From the NCBI GenBank assembly GCA_002345965.1, contig DDTF01000048.1, positions 63,453-127,452 of the forward strand: a DNA stretch of 64,000 bases, read 5' to 3'. The notes below the pieces were generated by a model. The model was not told the DNA's origin and ran no database searches. It was given only the letters and a program-made list of their open reading frames with translations. This DNA is from Flammeovirgaceae bacterium UBA2371. Lineage in GTDB: Bacteria; Bacteroidota; Bacteroidia; Cytophagales; Cyclobacteriaceae. The position numbers and the translations under genes are program-made. Shown in pieces: positions 10,201 through 17,658 of the stretch (position 1 is its first letter; every line of letters starts with the position of its first letter).

Positions 10201-10821
10201 GTAGCTGCCTGTAGTACTTACGGCACTTAGGTCAAGGGTATTCGCCTTTAAGCCAAGCTCCGTATTGATTTTTGAAGAAGTCCATGTTTTATCACCCAAA
10301 GCCTGTGTATCATCAAATGCAACGCCTGCATCTCCCGGATCACCTTTATCTCCCTTTACTCCCTGGATGCCCTGCGGTCCAGGAGGGCCTTGCGTTCCTT
10401 GGGGTCCAGGTGTTCCGTTTTCAGAATACAGGGCATAGGGTACGCTTAGCAACTGTGAAGTGCCCATGCTGGTATAAGAAGTACCCCCAGAAAAATCAGC
10501 TTCAATCTCAATGAACTTCGCACCACTACCCCAATCAATGGTGTTGAAAATTCCTGATTGTGGAGTTCCTCCTCCAATGGATAAAGAGAAGACGCCAAAA
10601 GCATTGGTTGTAGTCGTGTGTGTTTCACTGTACACTACTGTTCCCGTTTCGGTTTGATCATGGATGCGTACACGCAGCCCAATATTGGCGCTGGCAATAG
10701 GGAGCCCACTTGTATTTCTGGCTACCGATTGATACTTGAACCCCTGAGGTGCCTGTGCATAAGAATGAATACTTATAACAGACAGGGCTAAAATGATGCA
10801 GAGAATGAAAATATTTTTCAT
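7261..10821 (-). CDS. Large surface fibre: collagen-like, YadA-type head repeats, S74 chaperone
   Basis: 1186 residues. Signal peptide 1-22; N-terminal domain to about 132; collagen-like Gly-X-Y run at about 137-166; then a long array (about 300-1010) of short repeats built on ALxxNTTGxxNTAxGxxAL, the trimeric YadA/Hep_Hag head type. Two blocks are duplicated: GWGLTGNTGTVDATNFIG recurs as GWGLTGNSGTVDGTNFIG, and the EALRGS-TASANTGN block occurs twice. The C-terminus is a peptidase S74 intramolecular chaperone with the Ser-Lys pair in SDGRFKKDI (Ser 1023, Lys 1028), followed by a coiled coil (about 1128-1183). In that family the chaperone trimerises the fibre and cuts itself off. Probably an extracellular trimeric adhesin. 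Export route is not visible; a T9SS cargo gene lies 3 nt upstream in the same transcript. Confidence 0.85.
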   Translation of the reverse strand: MKNIFILCIILALSVISIHSYAQAPQGFKYQSVARNTSGLPIASANIGLRVRIHDQTETGTVVYSETHTTTTNAFGVFSLSIGGGTPQSGIFNTIDWGSGAKFIEIEADFSGGTSYTSMGTSQLLSVPYALYSENGTPGPQGTQGPPGPQGIQGVKGDKGDPGDAGVAFDDTQALGDKTWTSSKINTELGLKANTLDLSAVSTTGSYNDLSDTPTLATVANSGDYDDLVNKPILFTGAYGDLTGAPTLSTVGTSGEYNDLLNKPAIDGSETVVTAGSNVTVTGIGTTVSPYVVNAAGSSGWGLTGNTGTVDATNFIGTTDNVPLNFKVNNLKAGKIDQIYGNSFYGNKSGNSTVGGTLTGRNNSAIGNEALLSNASGNNNNALGASALRNTTGSNNTGVGSLTLNNNTAGSNNSGFGIGADVGSGSLTNATAIGAQAIVNTSNTIQLGNNAVTEVRMGVGNTATVVTGGLQVTGGTPAAGKVLTSDATGVATWQTAGGGTGWGLTGNSGTVDGTNFIGTTDNVPFNIRVNNQKSGRIDINLGNTFYGYRSGNFNTTGGNNTAFGYDALYSNSGGTYNTATGNYALYLSNGGYDNTADGFNALYGNTLGNGNTGVGSGSMQSNKTGSNGTAIGARAMFYANNTTSPFTNSNVAVGFEALRGSATASANTGNANTSVGYQAMQNNTTGSGNVANGSYALQANTTGMFNTAVGNESLLANSTGGASTAIGRRALFSNTTGGWNTAVGFNSLYSNTVGNYNTSIGQNALFNNISGSENTAIGVTSLNFNTSGSQNTSVGLNALTSNISGNSNTAAGYLSLGSNSIGNNNTALGYNAMLATNAGSRGTAIGSYAMQYANSTATAFDNYNVAVGYEALRGSTTASANTGNRNTAIGYQAMQNNEIGGDNVATGFWALYSNTAGSTNSVYGNQALYSNTSGISNVATGHGALRNNTSGNGNVAIGYQSLYGNMTGSNNTAIGWSAFYSGGSFSNSTAIGHDAYVTASNMIRLGDANITSINGAVAFTVVSDGRFKKDIKEDVVGIPFIMKLRPVTYHMDMDRMAQIKGIPDSLRTLDSERLKEKVLQTGFIAQEVEKAGQEIGYNFSGVDTPDNPDDYYGLRYAEFTVPLVKAVQEQQEMIENLKGEIQRLQDQLVTKQKDFDALKSDNLSLKSEFDARLKKLEEILSATAKK

Positions 10822-10824
10822 GTG

Positions 10825-11310
10825 TTAGTGCTTTTCAATTTTTTGAATACTATTCTTACCCGAAGAAATATTGGTAACCCTTAACAAATACATTGCTGCG
10901 CTAAGTGCTTGCACAGCTACTTCCTGGGTGTGTGAAGTGGATTGAACAATACTATTTTCGTTAACTACCCTTTGTCCCAAGAGATTGAACAACTCTATGG
11001 TGTAGGTTCCAGCCTCGGTGATTTTTACAAACAACACCTCCCGCACAGGATTGGGGTAAACTGCTATGCCATTTTCAATGTCTCTCTCAATATTCGTAAT
11101 GGTAACCTTTGAAGGTTGCTGAAAGCCCTGGGTAAGGAAGCCAACAGGCCTGGAATACGATTCTATCATAATTTCACCCAAGGTCCACTCCAGGGAGCCA
11201 TTGGTCTTCATAAAATTGTCTCCACTGGTACTAATCACCTGAGCAGGGAGGGATTGTGCTATTATACTATAGCCACAAAGGCACAGAAAAACGCTACATA
11301 AAACTTTCAT
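10825..11310 (-). CDS. T9SS type A sorting-domain protein
   Basis: 161 residues with an N-terminal signal peptide (about 1-18, ending SIIAQS). Residues about 20-65 contain the phrase SLEWTLGEIMIESY...LTQGFQQP, which recurs in small Bacteroidota secreted proteins. The C-terminal 75 residues (VYPNPVREVLFV ... YTIELFNLLGQRVV ... YLLRVTN) are a type A T9SS sorting domain, which directs export through the type IX system and is usually cleaved or attached to the surface. The gene ends 3 nt before the large fibre gene, so the two are almost certainly cotranscribed and may act together at the surface. Confidence 0.85.
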   Translation of the reverse strand: MKVLCSVFLCLCGYSIIAQSLPAQVISTSGDNFMKTNGSLEWTLGEIMIESYSRPVGFLTQGFQQPSKVTITNIERDIENGIAVYPNPVREVLFVKITEAGTYTIELFNLLGQRVVNENSIVQSTSHTQEVAVQALSAAMYLLRVTNISSGKNSIQKIEKH

Positions 11311-11530
11311 TTTTAATACAGTTAAGTATTAACAAACCAAAGTTGGTTTGCCAATCGAAACGTACCGTTTCCCTCTGTTTCTAAAAAGTCGGATTTTGCG
11401 AATCAGGTTATATTTCTTGTAAATGCTCAAGATTATTTTATGAAGAATAAGACCGACCGTACGAAAAAATGCCTTCCCCCACCTGTGTTGCAACAGATAA
11501 AAGAAGGCGAGTGCTCGGGGCGATGGATGA

Positions 11531-11923
11531 CTATACTCGGATAAGGGTAGTAACCTCTTTGCATCCTCCGTCAGCAGGTAATCGTTTGCTGGTAAGGATA
11601 AGTGTTGAGCCTGATATTGAAAATTCAAATGTCTCCGGCTTTGAGCCAGTTCCCAATGTTATCTGGTTTCCACTTATAGTATACGGATCGGTATCTCCAT
11701 CACCATAGGTAACTTTGTCAGTGGTAAATGTTATCACCTCACAGTCAACAGTGCAAGTCTCACTCTCGTTGTCAGCCGGATCCTCACATTCTGTTCGCAC
11801 ATAAGTAGAAAACTTCCATGAGCCAATTAACAAGTCAGCTGGGCTCTCATCATCTTCCTTGCATGATGTCGTGAACAATGATACCGTAGAAAGCAATAAT
11901 AGAAATACAATCAATCTTTTCAT
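11531..11923 (-). CDS. Lipocalin-like lipoprotein
   Basis: 130 residues. Lipoprotein signal 1-20 (LSTVSLFTTSCKED, Cys 21). The mature protein follows the Bacteroidota lipocalin-like pattern: LLIGSWKFSTYVR near the start, a cysteine-rich loop with ECEDPADNESETCTVDC, VITFTTDKVTY, YTISGNQITLGTG and FEFSISGSTLILTSK. Such proteins are assumed to be periplasmic or surface-facing barrels of unknown ligand. The four clustered cysteines are probably disulphide bonded. The 220 nt between this gene and the T9SS gene at 11310 contain no other feature I can support. Confidence 0.75.
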   Translation of the reverse strand: MKRLIVFLLLLSTVSLFTTSCKEDDESPADLLIGSWKFSTYVRTECEDPADNESETCTVDCEVITFTTDKVTYGDGDTDPYTISGNQITLGTGSKPETFEFSISGSTLILTSKRLPADGGCKEVTTLIRV

Positions 11924-11997
11924 TATACATTAGGTTAGTTTTAATTCTTCTAGTGTCCGGCTCGGATATTTTTAATAAAACCATTTCCAAATCATCA

Positions 11998-13581
11998 TTA
12001 TTTTAATTTTTTCTCAACCAATTTGGTGACCGCATCCGCTCTCTCTGAATTTATTTTATCTACCATTGGTGTCCCCAACTTTTCCAATATCTTTTCATAG
12101 ATTTCCTGTACATCGGCCATGTCCTCGTCCTGTGCATATGTCGGGGTAACAAAACTTCCCATATTAATAATCTGTGCAAGAAAATCTTGCTTGGTAGCAC
12201 CCGGTCCGCCTATGTACTCCGTAACTACTAATGAATTGACCATATTGAGACTAGCCGCAAATTTTTGCTTTCCCTCAATTTCTTCATGGCTGGCTTTCAA
12301 ACGTGGATCTACCGTGTAGGCAAAAACGACTTTGTATTTAGTGGCCCACCAATCGTCCAAGCGGCCAAATTTACTATCCCGATAAGGCATTTTATTGATG
12401 TCAATCAATTCAATATCGGTTGTTCCCAAAGCCGCATTTATCTCAGCAGCAAAATTTTCTCCTAAGGCCTGCAACGATTCATCCATATATTCTCCCTCTA
12501 TGGGTATTGAATTACCTGGCATGGCCTCACTCATCATCATACTTGAAGAAGGTGCGGCTGCTTTTGGCACCATCACTGGTTTGAGATAGAGTACAACTCC
12601 AATTTTATTACCATCCGCTTTGATGCGATCCATCTTAGCCGCAAAGGTTTCTTTCTTCACCGGCATATTGTCTTTGGCAGAGGCTACATCTGGTGAAGGG
12701 GTTGCAGTCCGGCCCGCAAACAATGCTTCTTTTCTTGCAGCATTTTCAGCCTTAATTTCACTTTGCGTTTTAGCTGGTTTGGACAATGGTACCCAGGAAG
12801 TGGAGGAGGAAAAATAATATCTTATTTTTCCTGGATGCTGTTGATCGTACCATGCATTGTAGTTGTTGATAATCCGGTTCAAGTCCACATTCACAGCGGC
12901 AGCCTGTTTCTGCTCAGCATCTTTATTTGCCGCATTTTCAAGTGCTCCCATTAAGCCTTTTTTCTTTGGTGCTTCGGGTTTGGTTGCACCCGCACTCTTT
13001 GCTTGCCTCTCCTGCTCAGCATTAGCCTGAGCTTCCGCTTTCTTAAAATCCTCCATTACTTCAGGAGAATCAGTAATCCACTCTTTCAATTTTTCCTCAG
13101 TCAATACTCCTTCTACAAACTCGTTGGTGGAAACCTTGTGGTTGATGATACGCAATCTGTTTTTAAAGAGATTGTTATACGCCATGTTGGACTCATCACT
13201 GGGTTTGCCATAATATATATATGAGTATTGTTCAATAGCTCCTTGTCGGGTCAAAATCACAAATTGCCTTGCCCCTGCTGCATAACCCTCTGTCTTTACT
13301 GGAACATTTCTTAAAGCCCAAGTATTACCCTCCACCATAAAAGCCTCAATACCTCCACTATGTGCATAGGGTTCACCTCCATCCATTGAAATAATAAATT
13401 TGTTTTGGGGGTTCTTGAAAAGCTCTGGCATCTGATAACTAATGGTTACATCATGTTCTTTTGCATCACCAAAAATCATTTTGCCCGGCTTCATTGTTCC
13501 TATCGCTCCAATATCGGAATACTGTTGACCTATCGCAGCTGAACTACAAGCTAAGCACAGGTATAAAATTATATTCTTCAT
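11998..13581 (-). CDS. Secreted protein of unknown function
   Basis: 527 residues with a signal peptide (about 1-18, LACSSAAIGQQ). The first 140 residues look like a beta-rich domain; about 160-225 is a Lys/Glu/Ala-rich helical linker (QANAEQERQAKSAG ... KKKGLMGALENAANK); about 230-270 contains NAWYDQQHPGKIRYYFSSS; the C-terminal part (about 320-527) is a second domain that includes a Met/Ser-rich loop (SSSMMMSEAMPG). No family or catalytic motif is recognised. The gene lies between the PKD/beta-helix lipoprotein gene and a lipocalin-like gene on the same strand, with a 29-nt gap to the former. Confidence 0.6.
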   Translation of the reverse strand: MKNIILYLCLACSSAAIGQQYSDIGAIGTMKPGKMIFGDAKEHDVTISYQMPELFKNPQNKFIISMDGGEPYAHSGGIEAFMVEGNTWALRNVPVKTEGYAAGARQFVILTRQGAIEQYSYIYYGKPSDESNMAYNNLFKNRLRIINHKVSTNEFVEGVLTEEKLKEWITDSPEVMEDFKKAEAQANAEQERQAKSAGATKPEAPKKKGLMGALENAANKDAEQKQAAAVNVDLNRIINNYNAWYDQQHPGKIRYYFSSSTSWVPLSKPAKTQSEIKAENAARKEALFAGRTATPSPDVASAKDNMPVKKETFAAKMDRIKADGNKIGVVLYLKPVMVPKAAAPSSSMMMSEAMPGNSIPIEGEYMDESLQALGENFAAEINAALGTTDIELIDINKMPYRDSKFGRLDDWWATKYKVVFAYTVDPRLKASHEEIEGKQKFAASLNMVNSLVVTEYIGGPGATKQDFLAQIINMGSFVTPTYAQDEDMADVQEIYEKILEKLGTPMVDKINSERADAVTKLVEKKLK

Positions 13582-13610
13582 AACTGATCTTTATAAGATT
13601 AAAATATCCA

Positions 13611-15659
13611 TCATTTAATAATTACATCTCCACTTGTATTGGAAGAGGGGGGAAAAGTATTGTTATTGGCCACGTTAAGCGCATCCGGATTTTGTCTCCC
13701 AGCTTCTACCAGAATACCATAACCACCACTTCCGGAAACCGTATTGTTTTTGAATGTATTGGTCGTAACTCCACCCCCATAATCAAATACCAGGTTTGCC
13801 AACTCCGTTGCTGGTGTTACTCCATTCTTTAGAATTGCCACCTCACCTCCGTTTTTGATTTGGCAGAATTCAAACTTGGTGGTGGTTTGAACATGGATTC
13901 CCGCCCATGAACCCGCTGTACCAGCTTCACTGTCAAATGTTATGGGTGCTAGTGCAGTGCCTATTGCAGTGAAATTTCCCTGTTGGATATACAAGGTTTT
14001 GCCTGCCTTGAATTTTAGGTTCACCCCGGGTACTAATGACCAGGATCCGCTGGAGAGATACGCATTACCTGAAAACAAATAATAATTGGACCCGCCTAAG
14101 GATCGCCATGTAGCACTAGGTGAAACGGTTGAATTAGGTACATGTACTTCCACCGCTGCCACACCAGTAGGCATTGTAAACGTATTATCAGCATTTGCAA
14201 TTGTAGCATTGACTAGATCAATCCTGGTGCGTATTGCAGGTAACGTAGTTCCGCTAAATGAAGTGCTTTTGATATCAACGTAATCGCTAGCACTTTCATT
14301 GTATACTCCATACCCGCCACTATTTACAATTGTTGCATTGGAAAGATAGGAAGTGTTGCCAAAACTAAAATAAATGGCAGCCTTTACAGAAGAAGTAAAG
14401 AACCCGGTATTAAAAACATCACTTCCTGCACCTTCAATGGTTGTATTGCTGATAACCAATTGCCTTGAAGCAGCAGCGAATGCAATACCTTTCCAATTCG
14501 CTCCACTCAATCCTTTAATAGTTGAATTGCTTATTTGTAATCCCTTTTGAGCCAGCAATCCTACACCGCTCTTCATCAAAAGTGTGGCATTAGCAATGAT
14601 GATATCCGAGCCAGAAGTGAAATCTCCATCAATAAAGTATTTTATACCATTTCCGAAATTAAAGCTTGCACCTCCTGTCAATGCATCAATTGTACCTGCC
14701 CCACTTGGCACCAGGTGCACATAATCGTATGTGCCAAACTGGTTAGTACCAATTTTATTCACAAAATCAATTGGCGCCTTAATCGGCTTAACATTGGAAA
14801 ATAAATTATTGTTAATTATTCCATTGGCTGAATTAACCGATGACTTAACCAGGATATCATAGGAAGGTGAACTTTCAAAAAATACACTTGATAATCTACC
14901 AATTATAGGTAAGACGCCAGTAAATGTAACAGCAGCTGGCTCAGTCTGTCCTTCAAAAACAGATGCCCCGGCTTTTTCGATTCTTGTCAATTGGCTAATG
15001 TCTATCGTTCCGCCATCAACCAATATTCCCTTCCAACCTGTATCAGCCGTAAACCTGTGATTTGATCCGGCAATCGAGCTCAGCTTGCCACCCGTCTTTA
15101 TTATTATACCAGTATTATTGGCAGCCTTTATTGTAATCACACTATTTTGATCAAATCCGTAACTCAAAGTAACTCCATCAGGTATAGTTAGATCACCTGT
15201 AATTATATAATCTGGCATGGAGGGGTCCGGATCGACATCAATCAGTGTTGTTGATTTCGATAACGTACCACTCAGAGTTAGCGCGCCTGTAACTGTGACT
15301 TTTACACTTGCTTCTGAAAAATTAGTGCCACTGGTGATACGGAGTGTAAAAGAGTATATTCCATTTATTTTTGGTTCGAAGGTGACTTTTTCGTTTTTAC
15401 CGTCAACAGCTGTTAAAGAGACATTGCCTGGATTGTTGTTGATGATCCATTGATAATTTACATTTCCAACTGGACCAGTTGAAGCGGATCCATCTAAGGT
15501 TACTATTGTATAGGGCGCTACTGTTTGATCAACTCCTGCATCTGCCTTTAACGGGATTTCGTTCGGCCCCTGATTCGGACCTTTATCATCTTCAGAACAA
15601 GAGGAAAGGATTAGCACAACAGCAATAAGCGCATGGCAATAGCTCAATATGATTTTCAT
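13611..15659 (-). CDS. PKD and right-handed beta-helix lipoprotein
   Basis: 682 residues. Lipoprotein signal (ALIAVVLILSSCSED, Cys 21). Residues about 38-128 form a PKD/Ig-like domain (ADAGVDQTVAPYTIVTLDGS ... YSFTLRITSGTNFSEASVKV). The rest, about 135-680, is built of short Asn/Gly/Ser-rich beta turns (VISNTTIEGAGSDVFN, YLSNATIVNSGGYGVYN, TTKFEFCQIKNGGEVAI) typical of a parallel right-handed beta-helix. No acid catalytic set is obvious, so it may bind rather than cut glycans. It is probably anchored in the outer membrane. The downstream gene starts 29 nt after its stop. Confidence 0.75.
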   Translation of the reverse strand: MKIILSYCHALIAVVLILSSCSEDDKGPNQGPNEIPLKADAGVDQTVAPYTIVTLDGSASTGPVGNVNYQWIINNNPGNVSLTAVDGKNEKVTFEPKINGIYSFTLRITSGTNFSEASVKVTVTGALTLSGTLSKSTTLIDVDPDPSMPDYIITGDLTIPDGVTLSYGFDQNSVITIKAANNTGIIIKTGGKLSSIAGSNHRFTADTGWKGILVDGGTIDISQLTRIEKAGASVFEGQTEPAAVTFTGVLPIIGRLSSVFFESSPSYDILVKSSVNSANGIINNNLFSNVKPIKAPIDFVNKIGTNQFGTYDYVHLVPSGAGTIDALTGGASFNFGNGIKYFIDGDFTSGSDIIIANATLLMKSGVGLLAQKGLQISNSTIKGLSGANWKGIAFAAASRQLVISNTTIEGAGSDVFNTGFFTSSVKAAIYFSFGNTSYLSNATIVNSGGYGVYNESASDYVDIKSTSFSGTTLPAIRTRIDLVNATIANADNTFTMPTGVAAVEVHVPNSTVSPSATWRSLGGSNYYLFSGNAYLSSGSWSLVPGVNLKFKAGKTLYIQQGNFTAIGTALAPITFDSEAGTAGSWAGIHVQTTTKFEFCQIKNGGEVAILKNGVTPATELANLVFDYGGGVTTNTFKNNTVSGSGGYGILVEAGRQNPDALNVANNNTFPPSSNTSGDVIIK

Positions 15660-15807
15660 AACTGCAGACTTTTTTGATTATGCCCCTAAATTTGATGTAT
15701 CTGGTCAACCATAAAAGGTCGATTTTGCCGATAGGGGCAGATTCTTTATGAGTGCTGTTTTATTTTTTATAAAGAAAAGAATTGAAAAGGGCAGGGATTA
15801 CATTATT

Positions 15808-16383
15808 TCAGTGTATTCCACCTCCAAAGAGAATCCCTACTCGAATCGATGGATAACTGTTTTTGATTTCCAGAAAAGGACTCACGATTTCATCGCCTAT
15901 GAAGTTGTAGTCAATAGCTGTATGAAGATGACCCCACTCCATCCCGGCCCTGAAAAACAAACCCAATTGCATACTGCCAATTTGAAATGCACTCACGCCC
16001 CCAAAATCTACGATCAGTTCTTCTTTTGATTTGCTCACAATCCCAGCACCCGTTCCAATGAATGCTCGCAGGTATTTTTTTCCAAAATAATATTGAGAGA
16101 AAACAGACCCGCTACCATACTGTGTGGTAGGATTATCGATGGCAATAGACCTGGACAATCCCCTTGTAATCGATGCCGCCTCAATTCGTAGTCCAATGAG
16201 TAATTTGTCTGTAATAAGGAAAGCCGGTTCAAGATAAAATACCGGACCACCACTCCCCTGCATACCAGCCGTTGCCCCAAAACCAGTGCCTGCTCCGAGC
16301 CTCAGCTTACGGTATTCTTGTGCCTTTGCAGGATAGAAAGCAAGACCTGCAAAGAAAAGCGCACAAATAATTATTAACCTCAT
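15808..16383 (-). CDS. Outer-membrane beta-barrel protein
   Basis: 191 residues with a signal peptide (1-21, FFAGLAFYPAKAQ). The remainder alternates amphipathic strands with glycine turns (LRLGAGTGFGATAGM, PVFYLEPAFLITDKLLIGLRIE, YLRAFIGTGAGIVS, MQLGLFFRAGMEWGH) and ends with IRVGILFGGGIH, a typical small eight-stranded outer-membrane barrel. No more precise family is recognised. It follows the LytTR gene cluster on the same strand and precedes the beta-helix lipoprotein gene by 148 nt. That gap includes a TGCCCCT/AGGGGCA inverted repeat at about 15680-15737 with a long loop, of unclear meaning. Confidence 0.75.
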   Translation of the reverse strand: MRLIIICALFFAGLAFYPAKAQEYRKLRLGAGTGFGATAGMQGSGGPVFYLEPAFLITDKLLIGLRIEAASITRGLSRSIAIDNPTTQYGSGSVFSQYYFGKKYLRAFIGTGAGIVSKSKEELIVDFGGVSAFQIGSMQLGLFFRAGMEWGHLHTAIDYNFIGDEIVSPFLEIKNSYPSIRVGILFGGGIH

Positions 16384-16411
16384 ACTAATTGTTGATTTGA
16401 TCCTTACCTAA

Positions 16412-16723
16412 CTACAGATCGCGAATTCGAGTCATAAATTCTTCCTTGTGATTGCTGCTAATAGGAATTCGGCTCTTCGCGATGTAAACGCTCTCGTTAT
16501 CAAATGAATCTACTTTGCTTAGGTTGACAACATAGGACCGATGTACTCGCACCAAGTCTGGTATATTGTGCGTTCTCATAAACTGGCTCAGGTTCTGAGA
16601 AAGCGAATATTTTTCTTTTATGGTTATTAATCGCAAATAGCTACCAGCTGCTTCTAAATAGAGTATAGTGTCAATCGGTACTTTAAGGTGTCTCTTATCG
16701 ATTCTTATGAATATTACCTCCAT
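16412..16723 (-). CDS. Stand-alone LytTR DNA-binding protein
   Basis: 103 residues comprising only a LytTR domain: FIRIDKRHLKVPIDTILYLEAAGSYLRL, then the conserved DLVRVHRSYVVNLSKVDSF. It has no receiver domain and is therefore not a phosphorylatable regulator by itself. Its sequence closely parallels the C-terminal half of the LytTR response regulator encoded at 16903-17652 (LRIHRSYLVNVNKVDSFEES), so it looks like a duplicated and shortened paralogue. It may compete for the same DNA sites or dimerise with the full-length regulator. It lies 28 nt upstream of the outer-membrane barrel gene, its likely cotranscribed target. Confidence 0.85.
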   Translation of the reverse strand: MEVIFIRIDKRHLKVPIDTILYLEAAGSYLRLITIKEKYSLSQNLSQFMRTHNIPDLVRVHRSYVVNLSKVDSFDNESVYIAKSRIPISSNHKEEFMTRIRDL

Positions 16724-16902
16724 ACGTTCTTCAATTCAATCTTAGAGCTCTTGAATGCAGTATTTCAAAAATTCAGATGGAATTTGAAAATAACGTTACT
16801 CTTAACAAACTAAAGGTTTACAGGATACCTATAGTTTTTTGCAGAGTCTTGAATTTTTTTTGTGAGTTGGGTTATTCTACTGCCCTAGACCATACAGATG
16901 GA

Positions 16903-17652
16903 TTACAAACAATGAATCTTTGACATAAATTCCTCCCTATAACTTTCACTAATAGGAAGCTTATGATCTCCAATGAACAAGAATGATTCCTCAAACGAAT
17001 CAACTTTGTTTACGTTAACAAGATAAGATCGGTGAATCCTTAAAATATTTTCTATCGGGTTTTTTTTTAAAAACTTACTCAGGTTTTGAGTAAGTGTAAA
17101 ACGCTCCTCCGTGGTTTGTATATTCACATAACTGCCAGAAGCCTCTACGAATAAAATGTCATTTGGGCATAGTTTTCTATACTTGCCACTACTTTTAATA
17201 AACAGACACCTGTGAATGATAGTTTCGAATTCCCCCTCAAACACAATTGGTTTTTCAATTCTATCAGGAGTCTCTTCTCTGGAAAAATTAAAAAGTGCTA
17301 AATCAATTGAAGCCAAAAGGTTTGCCGGTGTAAAGGGTTTGACTAAAAAAGCATTTGGCCTTGTTGCCTTTGCCAATTGGTAAGTGCCAGGCTCAGAGTT
17401 GGCTGTGATGTAAATAACAGGAATAGCAAGGCTTTCCTTCACCTTTTGCACCAATTCAATACCCGTCATTGCACCTGCCAAATGAATGTCTACAAGTAAC
17501 AAATCCGGAGGACTTGTTAAAATATTTGAAACAGCTTCCTCGGCATTGTCAAAAACACGCACTACATCATAGCCATATTCTGTAAGCAGCGTGCTAATGT
17601 CTTCCGCTACAATAAATTCATCTTCCAGAATTACTATTCTTATCTTATTCAT
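16903..17652 (-). CDS. LytTR-family response regulator
   Basis: 249 residues: a receiver domain (about 3-122) with acidic pair Glu 10/Asp 11, phosphoacceptor Asp 55 in LLLVDIHLAG, a Thr in VIYITANS and Lys in FLVKPF; then a LytTR DNA-binding domain (about 150-247) with LFVEASGSYVNIQT and LRIHRSYLVNVNKVDSF. The stop codon of the upstream kinase gene (17659) lies 6 nt before this start, so the two form a two-component pair. LytTR regulators usually bind direct repeats upstream of surface-protein genes. The nearby beta-barrel and fibre genes are plausible targets, but no site was identified. Confidence 0.9.
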   Translation of the reverse strand: MNKIRIVILEDEFIVAEDISTLLTEYGYDVVRVFDNAEEAVSNILTSPPDLLLVDIHLAGAMTGIELVQKVKESLAIPVIYITANSEPGTYQLAKATRPNAFLVKPFTPANLLASIDLALFNFSREETPDRIEKPIVFEGEFETIIHRCLFIKSSGKYRKLCPNDILFVEASGSYVNIQTTEERFTLTQNLSKFLKKNPIENILRIHRSYLVNVNKVDSFEESFLFIGDHKLPISESYREEFMSKIHCL

Positions 17653-17658
17653 TTTCTT

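Noticed and set aside
11329..11628. 99-residue minus-strand ORF overlapping the lipocalin-like lipoprotein gene
   Set aside because: It lies in another frame over the lipoprotein C-terminus, has no signal or domain, and ends in basic low-complexity sequence. The lipoprotein has a normal signal and fold pattern.
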